64,000 nt of DNA. Origin: an uncultured Dehalococcoidia bacterium (lineage in GTDB: Bacteria > Chloroflexota > Dehalococcoidia > Lucifugimonadales > GCA-2712585). Every line of letters begins with the position of its first letter. Position 1 is the stretch's first letter. A program made the position numbers and the translations under genes. Shown here one piece after another: positions 14,979 through 24,766 of this stretch. The notes below the pieces were generated by a model, which made no database searches, was not told the origin of the DNA, and was given only the letters and a program-made list of their open reading frames with translations. The DNA lies in assembly GCA_958295715.1 (NCBI GenBank), contig OY282371.1, positions 1,001,183 through 1,065,182 of the forward strand, read 5' to 3'.

Positions 14979-16688
14979 GTGACCATAAGGCTACTCTCAA
15001 CGCAGCTTGCCGCCAAAATCGCCGCCGGCGAGGTGGTGGAACGCCCCGTTTCCGTGGTCAAGGAGCTGGTGGAAAACTCCATTGACGCCGGCTCTTCTCA
15101 GGTCATCGTCGAGATACGGGGCGGCGGCGTGGCCCTCATCCGGGTGGTGGACAACGGCTCCGGCATAGAACCCGGCCAGGTCCCCCTGGCCTTCCAGCGC
15201 CACGCCACCAGCAAGCTGACCTCCCCCGCCGACCTGGACGCCATCTCCACCCTCGGCTTCCGGGGCGAGGCCCTGCCCAGCATCGCCGCCGTTTCCCAGA
15301 TAATCCTCGTCACGCGGCAGCCCGGCTCCGACACCGGTTGGGAGGCGTCGCTGCGCTGGGGCGCCCTTCTAAGCCAGGGTCCGAAAGGCTGCCCGCCCGG
15401 GGCGTCGATCACCGTTTCCAACCTGTTCGAAAACGTGCCGGCCAGGCGCAACTTCCTCCGTTCCCCCGCCGCCGAGTCCAATCGAATCAAGGAGTTGACG
15501 ACCCGTTTCGCCCTGGCCTACCCGGAGGTTGGATTTCAGCTAACGATAGACGGCCGCAGCGTCCTGAAGTCACCCGGCCAAGGCCGCATGGAAGACCCCC
15601 TCGTCTCCGTCTACGGCGCCGAGGTAGCGAAGCAGCTAATGCCCGTTCTCTGGGAAGACGCCTCTAGCGGCCTGAAAGTGGAGGGCTTCGTCTCCCCCCC
15701 GTCCCTGCACCGTTCGAACCGCCGGCACATCACCTTCTTTGTCAACCGCCGGTGGATAAGGAGCCGGATGCTGTCCATCGCGGTGGAGGAGTCCTACCAC
15801 CGGCTGCTGCCCCAGGGACGCTATCCCGTGGCGATACTTAACATAACCGTCCCCTACCCCAGCGTTGACGTCAACGTGCACCCCACCAAGGCCGAGGTGC
15901 GGTTTCGCCAGGGCGACAGGGTGTTTTCCGCCACCCAAAGGGCGGTGCGCGGCGCGCTCATCACCGCATCCCCCGTTCCCCAAATACACCCTGAGCCCAC
16001 CGCGGGAGGGCCTTCCAACCAACCGGCCCAGCCCTCCTTCATCTCCGCCCGCTCCTCGCTGACGCGCCCCCGCCCCGCCGCCGACGCCGGCCCATCTCCC
16101 GGCGCCGAGGTGGAAACGCCGGCCCTCAGGGTTCTTGGGCAGGCGGGCAGCGCCTACATTGTGGCCGAAGGCCCCGACGGCATCTTCCTTCTGGACCAGC
16201 ACGCCGCCCATGAGCGCGTCCTCTACGAGAAGATTATGAGGGAAATGAGCCAGGGCGACCCCTCGTCCCAAACCCTCCTTGAGCCCGTCACCGTGGAGAT
16301 TCCCCCCACCCACTCGGACATGGCCCGCGACGGGTGGCGGGAACTGGCGAGCTACGGATTCGTTCTTGAGTCTTTTGGAGACGACACCTGTCTGCTGCGG
16401 GCCGTTCCCTCCATCTTCCGCGACTCAGACCCGGCCAAGGGCCTTCTGGAGGTCCTGGACATGGTGGCCCGCGAGACGGCATCCCGTGAAGGGCGCGCGG
16501 AAATCCTCGCGGCGTCTATCGCCTGCCATAGCTCGGTAACGGCGGGCATGACCCTAAGCTTGGAGGAGATGAGGGAGATAATAGCGTTGCTGGAGGCGGT
16601 GGAGAATCCCCACACCTGCCCCCACGGAAGGCCCACCATGCTGCATCTTAGCTCCCAGCACTTGGAGCGGCAGTTCGGACGGCGTTAG
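14979..16688 (+). CDS. mutL: DNA mismatch repair endonuclease MutL
   Basis: This 569-residue protein has the GHKL ATPase motifs ENSIDAG, DNGSGI and GFRGEALPSIAAVS in the N-terminal half, a Pro/Ala-rich linker at about residues 335-380, and a C-terminal nicking domain. The metal-dependent endonuclease motif DQHAAHERVLYE starts at D406. The supporting ACHSS and CPHGRP motifs are also present, so this is the nicking type found in bacteria without MutH. GTG start at 14979. The 185 bp between the selenoprotein gene and mutL show no further gene. It is the partner of the MutS encoded upstream. Confidence 0.95.
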   Translation: MTIRLLSTQLAAKIAAGEVVERPVSVVKELVENSIDAGSSQVIVEIRGGGVALIRVVDNGSGIEPGQVPLAFQRHATSKLTSPADLDAISTLGFRGEALPSIAAVSQIILVTRQPGSDTGWEASLRWGALLSQGPKGCPPGASITVSNLFENVPARRNFLRSPAAESNRIKELTTRFALAYPEVGFQLTIDGRSVLKSPGQGRMEDPLVSVYGAEVAKQLMPVLWEDASSGLKVEGFVSPPSLHRSNRRHITFFVNRRWIRSRMLSIAVEESYHRLLPQGRYPVAILNITVPYPSVDVNVHPTKAEVRFRQGDRVFSATQRAVRGALITASPVPQIHPEPTAGGPSNQPAQPSFISARSSLTRPRPAADAGPSPGAEVETPALRVLGQAGSAYIVAEGPDGIFLLDQHAAHERVLYEKIMREMSQGDPSSQTLLEPVTVEIPPTHSDMARDGWRELASYGFVLESFGDDTCLLRAVPSIFRDSDPAKGLLEVLDMVARETASREGRAEILAASIACHSSVTAGMTLSLEEMREIIALLEAVENPHTCPHGRPTMLHLSSQHLERQFGRR

Positions 16689-16710
16689 GGCGTAAGAGGG
16701 CGGCCCTTGG

Positions 16711-16938
16711 CTAGACGTTGGCCCTGGTTCCGTCCCCGGATCCGGACCCCTTGCGCGGCTGGAAAATGGAGTCCTCCGGCAGCCCCTCGCCCGGCCCCGA
16801 CGCTTCCCCGCTGCGAGGCAACAACCCCCGCAACGGAATCGCAATCCCGGCGATGGCCGCCAGCCCCAGGGTCACCCTGCCCAGGAAGCCGCGGCGCGTC
16901 AGTCCCTCAGCCCCCTTGGGGTTTTCCGATGTGGTCAT
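16711..16938 (-). CDS. Small twin-arginine-signal protein (75 residues)
   Basis: Starting at the ATG at 16938 the product is 75 residues. It has a Tat-type signal, LTRRGFLGRV, then the hydrophobic stretch TLGLAAIAGIAIPLRGLL, and about 38 hydrophilic residues rich in Gly, Ser and Pro. A longer TTG start at 16956 is possible. The twin arginines and the FLG are clear. The mature part is too short for a cofactor domain and has no Cys. It could be a membrane-anchored small protein or the remains of a larger Tat substrate such as a Rieske-type protein. It converges on mutL with a 22-bp gap. Confidence 0.6.
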   Translation of the reverse strand: MTTSENPKGAEGLTRRGFLGRVTLGLAAIAGIAIPLRGLLPRSGEASGPGEGLPEDSIFQPRKGSGSGDGTRANV

Positions 16939-17029
16939 AAATCCACGTCCCTTCAAAATTCCCCACTCCCGACAGAATCTGTTCGCTATAGTTTAACCCT
17001 TCTCGCAAAACTTACAAGGGGTTATTTCC

Positions 17030-17610
17030 CCCCTTCCGACACTCCCGCCTGCCGGGAACCCAGGAACCCCTCATCCCAGAACCAACGCTCCTCAAAACGA
17101 AAATGGGCGCACGCGCCCTTCCCGCGCAGGCGGGAATCCAGGGGTGGGGAGGTCAGTTGCGCGGAAGGAAGGGATAGCAGGCCAAAGCGGGGGGTTATGA
17201 GAGGATCCCCACGGATAGACACGCTGTTATAGACAGGATGGCGCGTTGGCAGGGGATGAGAAAGAGAAGATGGATTCCCGTTTTCACGGGAATGACGGAT
17301 AAGAGGGCGGGAATCCAGGGGTGGGGAGGTCAGTTGCGCGGAAGAAAGGGATAGCAGGCCAAAGCGGGGGGTTATGAGAGGGTCCCCACGGATAGACACG
17401 CTGTTATAGACAGGATGGCGCGTTGGCAGGGGATGAGAAAGGGAAGATGGATTCCCGTTTTCACGGGAATGACGGATAAGAGGGCGGGAATCCAGGAACC
17501 TGCCATCCCAGAACCAACGCCGCGAACCCTGCTCCCCCCCCCTTCCGTCATTCCCGCGCAGGCGGGAACCCAGGAATCCCTCATCCCAGAACCAACGCCG
17601 CGAACTCCCC
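17030..17610. repeat. REP-like cluster containing a 177-bp tandem duplication (17131-17484)
   Basis: Two adjacent copies of a 177-bp unit (17131-17307 and 17308-17484) differ at only about three positions, and the first bases of a third copy follow at 17485. Each unit starts and ends inside a REP-like hairpin, and the hairpins inside have TTCCCGT/ACGGGAA arms. Single REP-like copies flank the pair near 17120 and 17550, the former joined to a GGGCGC-ACGCGCCC hairpin. Open frames across this stretch are translated repeats, not genes. Confidence 0.9.
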
Positions 17611-17762
17611 CACCTGCCGGGGCTTCGCTTACCTCTTCGGTGTACGGCATCTATCTGAACGAAATCGAGGATTCCGCCTTCGTTTAAGCGTGTACAGCCA
17701 TACAATGATATGCTAATATATCGCACAGATATTCTTACACCGTCTATCTTAAGGAGGTATTA

Positions 17763-18515
17763 GTGAGTACGAAACTAAGTCCACATGAATCGTTTGTCAA
17801 CAACATCAAGGACGCAAAGGCCCTGATAAGCTACGCTCGGGCATTCCAGAACAAACGCAACCAACGTATGCGCCAAGAACTTCGTTCTAAAGTAGGTAGG
17901 GCACTGAAGGTGCCGGTCAGCCAACAGGAGAAGCTGGATTGTCTAGAGAGTGCAGACGTGTTCGTCGTCTTCATGCCTAATGGTAACCTCAGTAGAGACC
18001 AATTCACAGATCTCCAGCCTTTGCTTCGCCAATCGCTGGTCTCGGCCTGCGCTGCACTCGAGACCTACGTGGCAGATAAGGCTATGGAATTTGTTGGAGC
18101 CGTCCTCAGGTCCGACCGACTCCCGGCTCGTATGAAATCCATCAGCCTAACGGTCAGAGACTGGGCTGAAATTGAAGAGAAATATAAACGCCGCAGGTGG
18201 GGGATACGCTCCATTATTGACAAGTACATCCGAGAGACAAGCAGCACAGCCCCAAGCAACATTGGCTTTGTCCTTTCAACAATCGGGGTCGAGAAATGGT
18301 CTACAAAAATTGATAACGCCCGAAAAGTTGACCCAGGCACTACTGTTAGAGAGCTAGACGCTATAACGAAGCGTCGCAACCTCATTGCACACTCCGCAGA
18401 TAGGAAGGGGAGAGGCCGCGCGTCGACTAAGTTGCAGGAAGTTGAGCAACAGCTTGCGACTATCGATGAAGTCGTTAGTGCGATTGAGGAAGTGCTCAGA
18501 GAATATGAGGTGTAA
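17763..18515 (+). CDS. HEPN-like hypothetical protein, AT-richer than surroundings
   Basis: This 250-residue protein starts at GTG 17763 with a strong AAGGAGG at 17751-17757. Its C-terminal half contains LDAITKRRNLIAHSADRKG, an R-x4-H arrangement at the end of a helix as in HEPN domains, and the middle has SLVSACAALETYVADKAMEF. These resemble the RiboL-PSP/MAE-type HEPN families, many of which are toxins or defence RNases. That match is by motif only. The gene is clearly poorer in GC, uses different codons from its neighbours, and sits alone between two REP islands, so recent acquisition is likely. No antitoxin gene adjoins. Confidence 0.6.
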   Translation: MSTKLSPHESFVNNIKDAKALISYARAFQNKRNQRMRQELRSKVGRALKVPVSQQEKLDCLESADVFVVFMPNGNLSRDQFTDLQPLLRQSLVSACAALETYVADKAMEFVGAVLRSDRLPARMKSISLTVRDWAEIEEKYKRRRWGIRSIIDKYIRETSSTAPSNIGFVLSTIGVEKWSTKIDNARKVDPGTTVRELDAITKRRNLIAHSADRKGRGRASTKLQEVEQQLATIDEVVSAIEEVLREYEV

Positions 18516-18529
18516 CGGCTAAAGGGACT

Positions 18530-18705
18530 CCCCAACCCCCCCGCCTGCCGGGGCGTCCCTCGTGGACGCCTCCGCGGTTCAATGGCGGCCCCAATCCAGC
18601 CGCCAGCCAAGCAGGAGGTCACCATTCCCGCCCCTCCCTTTCCGTCATTCCCGTGAAAACGGGAATCCAGGAACCTCTCATCCCAGAATCAACGCCGCAA
18701 ATCCC
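18530..18705. repeat. Repeat island downstream of the HEPN-like gene
   Basis: It holds a REP-like copy with TTCCCGT/ACGGGAA arms (about 18648-18666). The following tail, CCTCTCATCCCAGAATCAAC, also occurs just upstream of the HEPN-like gene (about 17575-17600). A CCTGCCGGGGC stretch is likewise present on both sides. The AT-rich gene is therefore bracketed by related repeats. No gene is seen between 18516 and 18790. Confidence 0.65.
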
Positions 18706-18790
18706 GCCGCCCCTCCCCCTCAACGCTAGGCTATTGACACACAGGCGCCGTTGCCAGTAGCGTTTAGCGAAATCACGGCGTCCTGCGCCC

Positions 18791-20902
18791 ATGTTTAACC
18801 CTCTTATGACCTCCAACCCAAGAAAAACCCGAACCCTCTTCCTGCTGCTAAACCTCTTGGTCGCCGCCGTCTTGGCGTTGGCCGCCTGCGCCCCAGACCC
18901 GACGCCCGCGCCCACGTCAGCACCGGCGTCCACTCCGTCACGGCCCGCCGTCACGCCAACCACCTCTGCCCCCACCGCCGCGGCCACTCCCACCCCTGCA
19001 ACTCCCGCCTCTACGACCTCACCCACCGCCGCCGTGCGCCCCACCGTCCGGCCTTCACCGGTGGCCGCCACTAAAACCGCCTCTCCCCCGCCATCGCCTA
19101 CGCCCACCCCCATTCCAACCCGGACGCCGGAGGCCCCCGGACCCGCCATCGCCGTTGGCATACCCGAACCCCCCACGAGAGACCTGTACGAGTTGGCCCG
19201 CTCCTTGCGGCTGAAGTCCCCCGACCCCATCCCCAGGACCACCTACGACGCGACCCAAGACCTCGACGTGGGGCGCGTGGAGGTCTTCAAGCTCCTGGAC
19301 GTCGCGACGGCTACGGTCAACCGGGTCAGCGCCACCCTGAAGCACGTCTCCTACAACGCCTACTGGTACTTTGAGGACGGCTACGACGTCAACGCCCGCG
19401 ACCTTATTGAGACTGCCGTCTTCTTTGAAGAGCGCATCCTCCCGGAGTTGACCGCCTCCTTCGGCCCCCTCTGGTCCTCCGACGCCCCGGTGGGGAGCAG
19501 AATCACGATTCTCAACGCCAGAATCAAGGGCTTGGCGGGCTACTACAGCGGCTCCGACGAGCACCCCTCACTGGTCCAGCCCCACAGTAACGGGCGCAAG
19601 ATGGTATACGTGAACTCCGTCCGGCTGGGGTTGGGAAGCAGCGAATACCTATCGGTTTTGGCCCACGAAATCGAGCACGCCATCCAATGGAACCTCTACC
19701 CCGGCAGAAACGGCTGGCTCAACGAGGGGTTGGCTCAGGTGGCGGAACATCGCTTCGGCTGGACTCCCTACACCGTCGCGTCATTCAAGCGCGCCCTGCC
19801 AGTTTCCCTCATCTACTGGCCCATCGACATCCTCGACACTGGGCCACACTACGGCGCCGCCTTCCTTTTTGCCCAGTTCCTCGCCGACAGCCACGCCCGC
19901 GATGGGAACCTTGAGCCGCTCATGCGGACACCGGGTGGGGGGATAACCGCCGTCGATTCCTACCTGGACTCCGTGAAACCGGGCGAGTCCTTCAACTCCC
20001 TCTTCTCCCGGTGGATAGCGGCCGCCTACCTGTCCCAAATAGGCGATGGGCCCTTCGACTACGCCGACGTCGAACCCGGCGTCAGGCCCACCGACGTCCT
20101 GAATCGGAGCGGCTCCCACGAATTCGGCCAACCCCAGTACTCCGCCCGCTACCTGCTCATCGACGTGGACGCGGCCAGGGCGGAGGTCAGCTTCAGCGGG
20201 AGCGCCGACGTTCCGCTTATCCCCTCAGACCCGCCGGCGGGCGGGCACTGCTGGTGGGGGAACCGCGGCGACTCCATAAGTTCCACCCTGACCAGAGAGT
20301 TCGACCTCTCCCAACTGGCCCAGGCCACCTTGCGGTTTAGCCTCTGGCATCAGATTGAGGCCGACTGGGACTTCGCCTACGTGCAGGTGTCAACCGACGG
20401 CGGCTCAACCTGGGACATTCTGCAAGGCTCCCTCACCACCTTGGCCAACCCTTTGGGGAACAGCTATGGCCACGCCTACACCGGCGCCAGCGACGGCTGG
20501 GTGGAGGACGCCGTGGACCTAACGCCCTACGCCGGCCGGAAGGTCCTGGTCCGCTTCCACTACGTCACCGACGACGCCGTAAACGGCCCCGGTCTGTGCT
20601 TGGACACCGTTTCGCTGCCGGAGTTGGGCTTCTATGACGACGCCTCCTCCAACCAGGGTTGGACATCTGAGGGGTTCTATCGCACCGGCAACCGGCTTCC
20701 TCAGGACTACGCCCTGTGGCTCATCGAAACCGTGGACGGCCGCGCCGACGTTCGCCCCGTGGCCCTTGATGACTCCAATCAAGGCAGCATAACGACGGGG
20801 AACCTGGCCTTGGTGGATGAGGCCGTGCTGGTGGTGGGGAGCCTTGCCCGGGGGAGCGACCGGCCCGCCGGCTACACCGTGACCCTGAGACCCGTGGAAT
20901 AG
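18791..20902 (+). CDS. Secreted lipoprotein metallopeptidase (peptidase MA-like) with C-terminal jelly-roll-type region
   Basis: This 703-residue protein has a signal peptide ending in LALAAC, making C33 the likely lipidated residue, and then a roughly 85-residue Pro/Thr/Ala-rich linker. The catalytic region has HEIEH at 292-296 and NEGLAQ at 311-316, the HExxH...E arrangement of Peptidase_MA-type gluzincins. The C-terminal third (WHQIEADWDFAYVQVSTDGG, VRFHYVTDD) resembles the domains that follow the protease in immune-inhibitor-A-like proteins. It probably acts on proteins outside the cell. It is monocistronic, and no clear ribosome site supports either ATG (18791 or 18806). Confidence 0.75.
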   Translation: MFNPLMTSNPRKTRTLFLLLNLLVAAVLALAACAPDPTPAPTSAPASTPSRPAVTPTTSAPTAAATPTPATPASTTSPTAAVRPTVRPSPVAATKTASPPPSPTPTPIPTRTPEAPGPAIAVGIPEPPTRDLYELARSLRLKSPDPIPRTTYDATQDLDVGRVEVFKLLDVATATVNRVSATLKHVSYNAYWYFEDGYDVNARDLIETAVFFEERILPELTASFGPLWSSDAPVGSRITILNARIKGLAGYYSGSDEHPSLVQPHSNGRKMVYVNSVRLGLGSSEYLSVLAHEIEHAIQWNLYPGRNGWLNEGLAQVAEHRFGWTPYTVASFKRALPVSLIYWPIDILDTGPHYGAAFLFAQFLADSHARDGNLEPLMRTPGGGITAVDSYLDSVKPGESFNSLFSRWIAAAYLSQIGDGPFDYADVEPGVRPTDVLNRSGSHEFGQPQYSARYLLIDVDAARAEVSFSGSADVPLIPSDPPAGGHCWWGNRGDSISSTLTREFDLSQLAQATLRFSLWHQIEADWDFAYVQVSTDGGSTWDILQGSLTTLANPLGNSYGHAYTGASDGWVEDAVDLTPYAGRKVLVRFHYVTDDAVNGPGLCLDTVSLPELGFYDDASSNQGWTSEGFYRTGNRLPQDYALWLIETVDGRADVRPVALDDSNQGSITTGNLALVDEAVLVVGSLARGSDRPAGYTVTLRPVE

Positions 20903-20927
20903 GCCGGACTCCGGCCCCTCCGCGAGC

Positions 20928-22484
20928 CTACTCCAAGAAATCCTTCAGCCTTCGCGACCGGGTGGGGTGGCGCAGCTTTCGCAGGGCCTTGGCCTCAATC
21001 TGCCGTATGCGCTCCCGCGTCACGCCAAACTCCCGCCCCACCTCCTCGAGGGTGCGGCTGCGCCCGTCCTCCAGGCCGAAGCGTAGTTGTAGGACCCGGC
21101 GCTCCCGGTCCGTGAGGGTGTGGAGGACGTCGCTGATCTGCTCCTTCAGAAGCTGGAAGGACGCGGCGTCGGAGGGAGCCGGCGCCCGCTGGTCTTCAAT
21201 GAAGTCCCCCAGATGGCTGTCCTCCTCCTCCCCGATGGGGGTCTGGAGGGAGACCGGCTCTTGGGAAATCTTCATTATCTCCTCAACCCTCTCCGGAGAT
21301 ATCTCCATGATGTTGCCTATCTCCTCCGGGCTGGGGTCACGTCCGTAGTCCTGAAGCAGCCGCCGCTGGTGGCGTATCAGCTTGTTAATCGTTTCCACCA
21401 TGTGAACCGGAATCCGGATGGTCCTGGCCTGGTCCGCTATGGCGCGGGTAATCGCCTGCCGTATCCACCAGGTCGCGTAGGTGCTGAACTTGTACCCCTT
21501 GCGGTAATCGAACTTCTCCACCGCGCGGATAAGCCCAATGTTGCCCTCCTGAATCAGGTCCAGCAGGGACATGCCGCGGCCAATGTACTTCTTGGCCACA
21601 CTAACCACCAGCCGCAGGTTGGCCTCCGTCAGGTGCCTTTGGGAACTCTCCGCGTCGGACTTGATGCGGTTCATGTAGAGCTTCAGCCGACGCTCCACTT
21701 TGGGAAGCTTGGCTCGGCACTCCCCGGACTTCAGCTTCTCGTCGACCTGACGCAGGGTGCAGTCGCCGATGGCGCTTACGACGGCCGTGGGCAGGACCCA
21801 GCTATCCAGGGACAGTTGGATGACCGCCTTGATGGTATCCTCCAACTCTAGCTCGAGGTCGGCGGCCAGGTTCTCCATCAACTCCGGGGCCAAGAGCACG
21901 TCTATGGCGTCCCGGATCTCCGGGCGGGTGGCTATCTCCGACAGCTTTAGCTCCCTGGAAAGTCCCACCCGTTCGGCCAGGGCGGCCACCAGCGGCGCGG
22001 CCTCCACCAACCGCTCCAAGAGGGCGGCGCTGGTCTCCCACGCCGGGACGGGGCGCCCGGTCCCGCCCTCTAGCTCCTGCTCCAGGGCGAAGAGGCGTTT
22101 GCCCCCCTCCATGCCCCGGGCCAGGGCGCGCTCGCCCTTGGACGTCAGCAGGTCGACCCGCCCAATCTCCCGGAGGTACATCCGCACCGGGTCATCCAGC
22201 ACCTCGGAGCCTTCCAGGTCGGGCTCCCAGTCCGGCTCCTTCTCCGTAATCTCGCGGGCGGCCCCCGGGGGAATCATCACCTTAAGCGGCGTGGCGCCGT
22301 TGTCCCAAGTGTCCTCGCCCGACGCGTCGGCGCCGCTGTTCGCGACGGCCGATATGCCTGCCAGGGCCTGTTTGGCGGACTCCTTCTCCGAGCTGCCGGC
22401 CTCCGACTCCGGCCCGTTCCCCACGGACTCCAAGAACTCCTCGTCGGATTTCAGGGCGCCGCGCTTCTTTCTCATCCCTACCAT
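20928..22484 (-). CDS. rpoD: Primary RNA polymerase sigma factor RpoD
   Basis: This 518-residue protein shows sigma region 1.2 ([18 protein letters not shown]), region 2 ([35 protein letters not shown]), region 3 and region 4 ([36 protein letters not shown]). It carries a non-conserved insert between regions 1.2 and 2 like other housekeeping sigmas. The N-terminal 60 residues are acidic and poorly conserved. It starts 5 bp after the dnaG stop, so the two form the dnaG-rpoD pair of the classical macromolecular synthesis operon, here without rpsU. Confidence 0.96.
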   Translation of the reverse strand: MVGMRKKRGALKSDEEFLESVGNGPESEAGSSEKESAKQALAGISAVANSGADASGEDTWDNGATPLKVMIPPGAAREITEKEPDWEPDLEGSEVLDDPVRMYLREIGRVDLLTSKGERALARGMEGGKRLFALEQELEGGTGRPVPAWETSAALLERLVEAAPLVAALAERVGLSRELKLSEIATRPEIRDAIDVLLAPELMENLAADLELELEDTIKAVIQLSLDSWVLPTAVVSAIGDCTLRQVDEKLKSGECRAKLPKVERRLKLYMNRIKSDAESSQRHLTEANLRLVVSVAKKYIGRGMSLLDLIQEGNIGLIRAVEKFDYRKGYKFSTYATWWIRQAITRAIADQARTIRIPVHMVETINKLIRHQRRLLQDYGRDPSPEEIGNIMEISPERVEEIMKISQEPVSLQTPIGEEEDSHLGDFIEDQRAPAPSDAASFQLLKEQISDVLHTLTDRERRVLQLRFGLEDGRSRTLEEVGREFGVTRERIRQIEAKALRKLRHPTRSRRLKDFLE

Positions 22485-22489
22485 AGCAT

Positions 22490-24271
22490 TTATACGCTCC
22501 TTGACCTAAAAAGGGCTTCCATATCCCGGTTTATCTTGAGTATCTCCGCTTCGTGTTCGCTGACCTCTTCAGGCCCCATCTCCGACAGCCGCAGCCCTTC
22601 CTCAACCTTCAGTTGGCGCAGGCGTCTCTCCTCCAAGCGGTGTATGCAGTGGGACAGCGCGCCCTCCTTCTCCTTCAGGTCGGCGGGGGGAAGGGGTTTC
22701 TCCGTCAAATAGGCGTGGCGTTCCCTGACGCCCTCGTCCAAGGACTCCATTGTGCGACCCTGCGCCCAATTTGTAAACACCTCCCGGTTCTCAACCCTCT
22801 GAAACTGCTCCGGCCTCAAGTCCATGGAGAGGGGCTTGAGCCGTGGGTTCTGAAGCAGCAGGGCCAGGCAGTGCTCCTCCAACGGGTCCCTTTCCATTCG
22901 CTGGAAGGGGGCGGCCGCGGCGGAAGCGGGCCTCGGCGCGCGGGCGCGGCTCCGCTGGGACTGGGGCCGCCCAACGCTGGCTTCCAGAATGGCCTCGCTC
23001 ACTCCCAGCAGCTGCGCCAAGTTACGGAAATGCCGGTCCTGCTCGAAGTGGTCCGGGGCCGCCGCCACCAGGGGGAAAAGCGTCTCCGCCACCTGAGCCT
23101 TGCCCTGGGGACTCGACACGTCGTACTTGGCGGATAGGGCGTCAAACAGGAACTCCAGGAGCGGCGCAGCCTCTTTCGTCAGTTTTCCCCACCGGGCCGG
23201 GTCCTCCAGGATTATCTCGTCGGGGTCCCTTCCGGGAGGCAGACGCACTATCTTCAGAGTGGGACCCGCCGGCCTCTCGTACAGCGTGGCCCCGCGGGAG
23301 CGCGACACCACCCGCCTCTGCATCACCTTCCAAGAGGCCTCCAGGCTTCGCAGGGTGGCCTCCTGTCCCGCCGCGTCAGAGTCGAGGGCCAGGGCCACCT
23401 CCTTGGCCCGCTCCTGGAGCAGGCCGGTCTGATGCTCGGTGAGGGCCGTTCCCATAGACGCCACCACGTTGGTGAAGCCGTGGCCGTGGGCGATAATGGC
23501 GTCCATGTACCCCTCCACCACCACCGCCGCGCCGCTCTCCTTAATGGCGTCCTTGGCCAGGTGAAAGGCGAAGAGTATCCGGCTCTTGTCGAACACCGGC
23601 CCCTGGCGCGAGTTGAGATACTTCGGGTTGGAGTCGTCCATGGCCCGGCCGCCAAACCCGGCCATCATCCCCTGAGGGTCCCATATGGGAAACATCAGCC
23701 GCCGCCGGAACAGGTCCTTGTATTCCCCCTCGCTTGACTGGGCCAGGACCCCGGCTAACGCCAGCTGCCCCTCGGCGTACCCCAGCGACAGCAGGCGGCG
23801 CTTCAGCGAGTAGCCGTCTCCGGGGCTCAGGCCGATTTGAAACTTGTCGATAATGGCCTGGGTCAGCCCGCGCCCGGCGGCGTATTCGCGGGCGGCGGCC
23901 CCATCCCCCGACGCCAGATATCGCGAATAGAACTGGGCGGCGGCCTCGTTGATCTTGTACAGGGAGTCGTCTTTCCGGGCGGCCCTTCGCGTTGGAAGCT
24001 CCACCCCCGTCATCTCGGCCAAGTCCCTCAGGGCGCGGCTGAAGTCCACGTTCTCCTTCCGCATGTAGAAGGAGAAGGCGTCGCCCCCCTGCGCGCAGGC
24101 CCCGAAGCACCGCCAAGTCTGCCTGTTGGGGAAGACGAAGAAGGACGGGGTCTTTTCCGAGTGGAAGGGGCAGACGCCCTTGAAGCTGGCCCCCGCCTTC
24201 TGCAACGGCCCGTACTGCGACACCAGGTCCACGATGTCGAGCCTGCCCTTTATATCATCTACTACCGTCAC
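22490..24271 (-). CDS. dnaG: DNA primase DnaG
   Basis: This 593-residue protein has the N-terminal CHC2 zinc finger ([12 protein letters not shown] ... [12 protein letters not shown]) and the catalytic core [17 protein letters not shown]. The Toprim domain has [10 protein letters not shown] (acidic E of the EGYMD motif) and LALDSDAAG. The C-terminal helicase-binding part is present, so the protein is full length. GTG start at 24271 with GAGGGGAAC upstream. It synthesises RNA primers for replication. It is co-transcribed with rpoD. Confidence 0.95.
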   Translation of the reverse strand: MTVVDDIKGRLDIVDLVSQYGPLQKAGASFKGVCPFHSEKTPSFFVFPNRQTWRCFGACAQGGDAFSFYMRKENVDFSRALRDLAEMTGVELPTRRAARKDDSLYKINEAAAQFYSRYLASGDGAAAREYAAGRGLTQAIIDKFQIGLSPGDGYSLKRRLLSLGYAEGQLALAGVLAQSSEGEYKDLFRRRLMFPIWDPQGMMAGFGGRAMDDSNPKYLNSRQGPVFDKSRILFAFHLAKDAIKESGAAVVVEGYMDAIIAHGHGFTNVVASMGTALTEHQTGLLQERAKEVALALDSDAAGQEATLRSLEASWKVMQRRVVSRSRGATLYERPAGPTLKIVRLPPGRDPDEIILEDPARWGKLTKEAAPLLEFLFDALSAKYDVSSPQGKAQVAETLFPLVAAAPDHFEQDRHFRNLAQLLGVSEAILEASVGRPQSQRSRARAPRPASAAAAPFQRMERDPLEEHCLALLLQNPRLKPLSMDLRPEQFQRVENREVFTNWAQGRTMESLDEGVRERHAYLTEKPLPPADLKEKEGALSHCIHRLEERRLRQLKVEEGLRLSEMGPEEVSEHEAEILKINRDMEALFRSRSV

Positions 24272-24298
24272 GGTTCCCCTCTAGCCCGCCTCCACCTT

Positions 24299-24304
24299 AT
24301 TATA
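24299..24304 (-). promoter_or_regulatory. Perfect -10 box upstream of dnaG-rpoD
   Basis: A consensus TATAAT on the minus strand lies about 28 bp before the dnaG GTG. TTATGT, 18 bases further upstream, is only a weak -35, so the promoter may depend on other contacts. Confidence 0.45.
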
Positions 24305-24349
24305 CTGCCAAAACCCTTCTTTACATAACGCGTTCCGGCCCAGGCCCGC

Positions 24350-24766
24350 CTACCTCGAAAGGTTGGGAAGGGCCCCGGCGCCTGGGCTTGGGATGGCCAG
24401 GAACTTCAGCGTCTCCAACCCCTCCTCAAGGGAGTAGCAGACGGTTGTGGAGGCCTTCTCCAGGAACTTGAAGCCGTGGACGTCGGGGCAGAGGTTCACG
24501 AGGATTACAGGCTTGCCCCAGGCGTAGGCCATGCCAACCTCCGCCGCCGTGCCGATGTTTCTGCCCTCAGTCTCGATGCAGCAGAAGACCAGGTCCGCCG
24601 ACCGCAGCAGGACCACGTCCCGGGGAAAGAACACGTCGGCGTTCCCTTTTTCAGACCCGTTTCTGCTTGGGACCTTCTGAGGCCACAGCAGTTCGCATCC
24701 GGTCACCTGCGAGGCCACCCGCTCCCGCCAATCCGTGTGCATGTTTCCAGCCAAATAAACCCTCAT
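24350..24766 (-). CDS. YtoQ-like / nucleoside 2-deoxyribosyltransferase-fold protein
   Basis: This 138-residue protein begins MRVYLAGNMHTDWRERV, close to the opening of YtoQ-type proteins. It keeps the nucleoside deoxyribosyltransferase pattern: LLRSADLVFCCIE and then GTAAEVGMAYAWGKPVILV, where E is the expected catalytic acid. The usual substrates are deoxynucleosides or related N-glycosides, but the true substrate of YtoQ proteins is unknown to me. The gene overlaps plsC by 4 bp and is last in a cmk-plsC-ytoQ-like operon on the minus strand. Confidence 0.7.
   Translation of the reverse strand: MRVYLAGNMHTDWRERVASQVTGCELLWPQKVPSRNGSEKGNADVFFPRDVVLLRSADLVFCCIETEGRNIGTAAEVGMAYAWGKPVILVNLCPDVHGFKFLEKASTTVCYSLEEGLETLKFLAIPSPGAGALPNLSR

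Noticed and set aside
17022-17726. A 234-codon open frame on the minus strand
   Set aside because: It is a translation of the 177-bp tandem duplication and REP hairpins (repeated peptides such as PLIRHSRENGNP), not a protein gene.
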